Assembly (NCBI RefSeq): GCF_004103735.1
Contig: NZ_CP035281.1
Span: 2,170,001 to 2,234,000, forward strand
Source of the DNA: Aminipila luticellarii
Lineage (GTDB): Bacteria; Bacillota; Clostridia; Peptostreptococcales; Anaerovoracaceae
Reading direction: 5' to 3'
DNA length: 64,000 nucleotides
The notes beneath the pieces are model-generated. The model was given only the letters and a program-made list of their open reading frames with translations. It had not been told where the DNA came from and did not search any database. Below, piece by piece: positions 63,529 to 64,000 of this stretch; the first letter of the stretch is position 1, and every line of letters begins with the position of its first letter. The position numbers and the translations under genes were made by a program.

Positions 63529-64000
63529 GCTTTAAAACTCCTTTTATACTCTATTACATTACCAAAAGAAACCTCTATGACACGCTCACAGATTTCCGCC
63601 AGCGTTTTGTCGATAAAGGCCAGTCCGCGCCGATAGTCTTCTGTCAGGACATCATACGCCGCAGCTTCCCCATATATATAATCCGATACAAATACCGTAT
63701 TTCCTGTGCGCACCGCAAATTCCCGCAGCTCTTCCGCTACTCTTTCAGCCGCTTCACCATCCACACTTCCATCAGCTTTGAACATTTCATTGGAAAGAAG
63801 AGCGGTCACACTGTCTAAAAGAAAAACGCCGTGCGGATCAGCCCCGTCTTTTTTTAAGTTCGAAGAAGACGTGTTTTCACACAGGCACCGGCATATGTTT
63901 TCGCTTTGCTCGACTGTCTTAAATCCCCAGCCTTCGCGTTCTTTCACATGTCTTGCAATGCGGGTCAGATCTTCTTCATCCGCCGGTTTCATGGTCGCCA
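63525..64000 (-). CDS. cobU: Adenosylcobinamide kinase/guanylyltransferase, cut by window edge
   Basis: The C-terminal about 158 residues are visible. ATMKPADEEDLTRIARH and VKEREGWGFKTVE match the CobU middle region; VFLLDSVTALLSNEMF and ELREFAVRTGNTVFVSDYIY are the guanylyltransferase part. The P-loop lies right of the window, so the full start is not visible. It phosphorylates and guanylylates adenosylcobinamide, the step before CobS. The gene order cobU-cobS-cobC-like is a compact nucleotide-loop assembly set. Confidence 0.9.
   Translation of the reverse strand, partial: ATMKPADEEDLTRIARHVKEREGWGFKTVEQSENICRCLCENTSSSNLKKDGADPHGVFLLDSVTALLSNEMFKADGSVDGEAAERVAEELREFAVRTGNTVFVSDYIYGEAAAYDVLTEDYRRGLAFIDKTLAEICERVIEVSFGNVIEYKRSFKA

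Noticed and set aside
1-64000. CRISPR arrays, rRNA and tRNA genes
   Set aside because: No run of evenly spaced repeats, no rRNA-conserved segments, and no complete tRNA cloverleaf with a 3' CCA-like end were seen by eye; short tRNAs could be missed without a covariance search.

Overview
The window is a chromosomal segment of an anaerobic, probably endospore-forming Clostridia (Firmicutes) of moderate GC. Supporting signs are SpoIIE, the conserved ftsH/tilS/coaX/dus/greA/lysS neighbourhood, CarD-YacL-IspDF-ProS synteny, a carboxyltransferase plus biotin-carrier set of the decarboxylase type, ferredoxin-type aldo/keto reductase, strong AGGAGG ribosome binding sites, and BioY/BirA uptake-type biotin control. 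I would guess a relative of the Anaerovoracaceae/Eubacteriales family XIII, but a species cannot be read from the sequence alone. No rRNA, tRNA or CRISPR array was seen. Most core genes run on the minus strand.

Layout. 1-3.7 kb: carD, yacL, ispDF (fused) and proS (cut by the left edge), read right to left. 3.8-7.5 kb: an OmpR-type two-component pair and an APC permease. 7.6-13.8 kb: radA, an EF-G paralogue, asparaginase and asnS. 14-23.2 kb: an accessory metabolic stretch of reductases (PanE-like, CrtC/AttH-like, FAD flavoprotein, two SDRs, a 4Fe-4S aldo/keto reductase) plus a macrodomain protein; it holds four local regulators or regulator pairs (TetR, HxlR, MerR), several with readable operators. 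23.25-29.9 kb: a genomic island with an IS256-family element, a YjbR/MmcQ remnant, a large Cap4-like nuclease/zinc-site protein of unknown function, and a restriction-modification locus that appears to have lost its methyltransferase core.

29.9-35.4 kb: lysS, greA, dus and coaX, interrupted between greA and dus by an IS481-family element with 24-bp direct repeats abutting the greA promoter and by an orphan FMN riboswitch whose gene is missing. 35.6-41.7 kb: a ferritin-like protein, a methylmalonyl-CoA decarboxylase/propionyl-CoA carboxylase-type cluster, a GDPD-like exported protein and a PucR regulator. 41.8-50.4 kb: ftsH, tilS, an ABC-F ATPase, an EamA transporter and a short SpoIIE. 50.6-57 kb: envelope functions (YcdB/SLH protein, phosphodiester glycosidase-like protein, GT2-GtrA fusion), tatD and a KilA-N protein. 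57.2-64 kb: metG, a cytidylate-kinase-like protein, bioY-birA behind a clear BirA operator, and a cobalamin nucleotide-loop set (CobU, CobS, and a CobC phosphatase fused to a decayed CobU-like domain).

How the parts fit: biotin import and ligation (bioY-birA) would feed the biotin carrier at 36.1-36.5 kb. Methylmalonyl-CoA chemistry is often paired with cobalamin-dependent mutase, consistent with the cobalamin assembly genes at the right edge. The most informative non-coding signals are the pair of MerR operators in 19-bp promoter spacers, the BirA operator overlapping the bioY -35, the overlapping divergent promoters at the HxlR locus, and the orphan FMN riboswitch.
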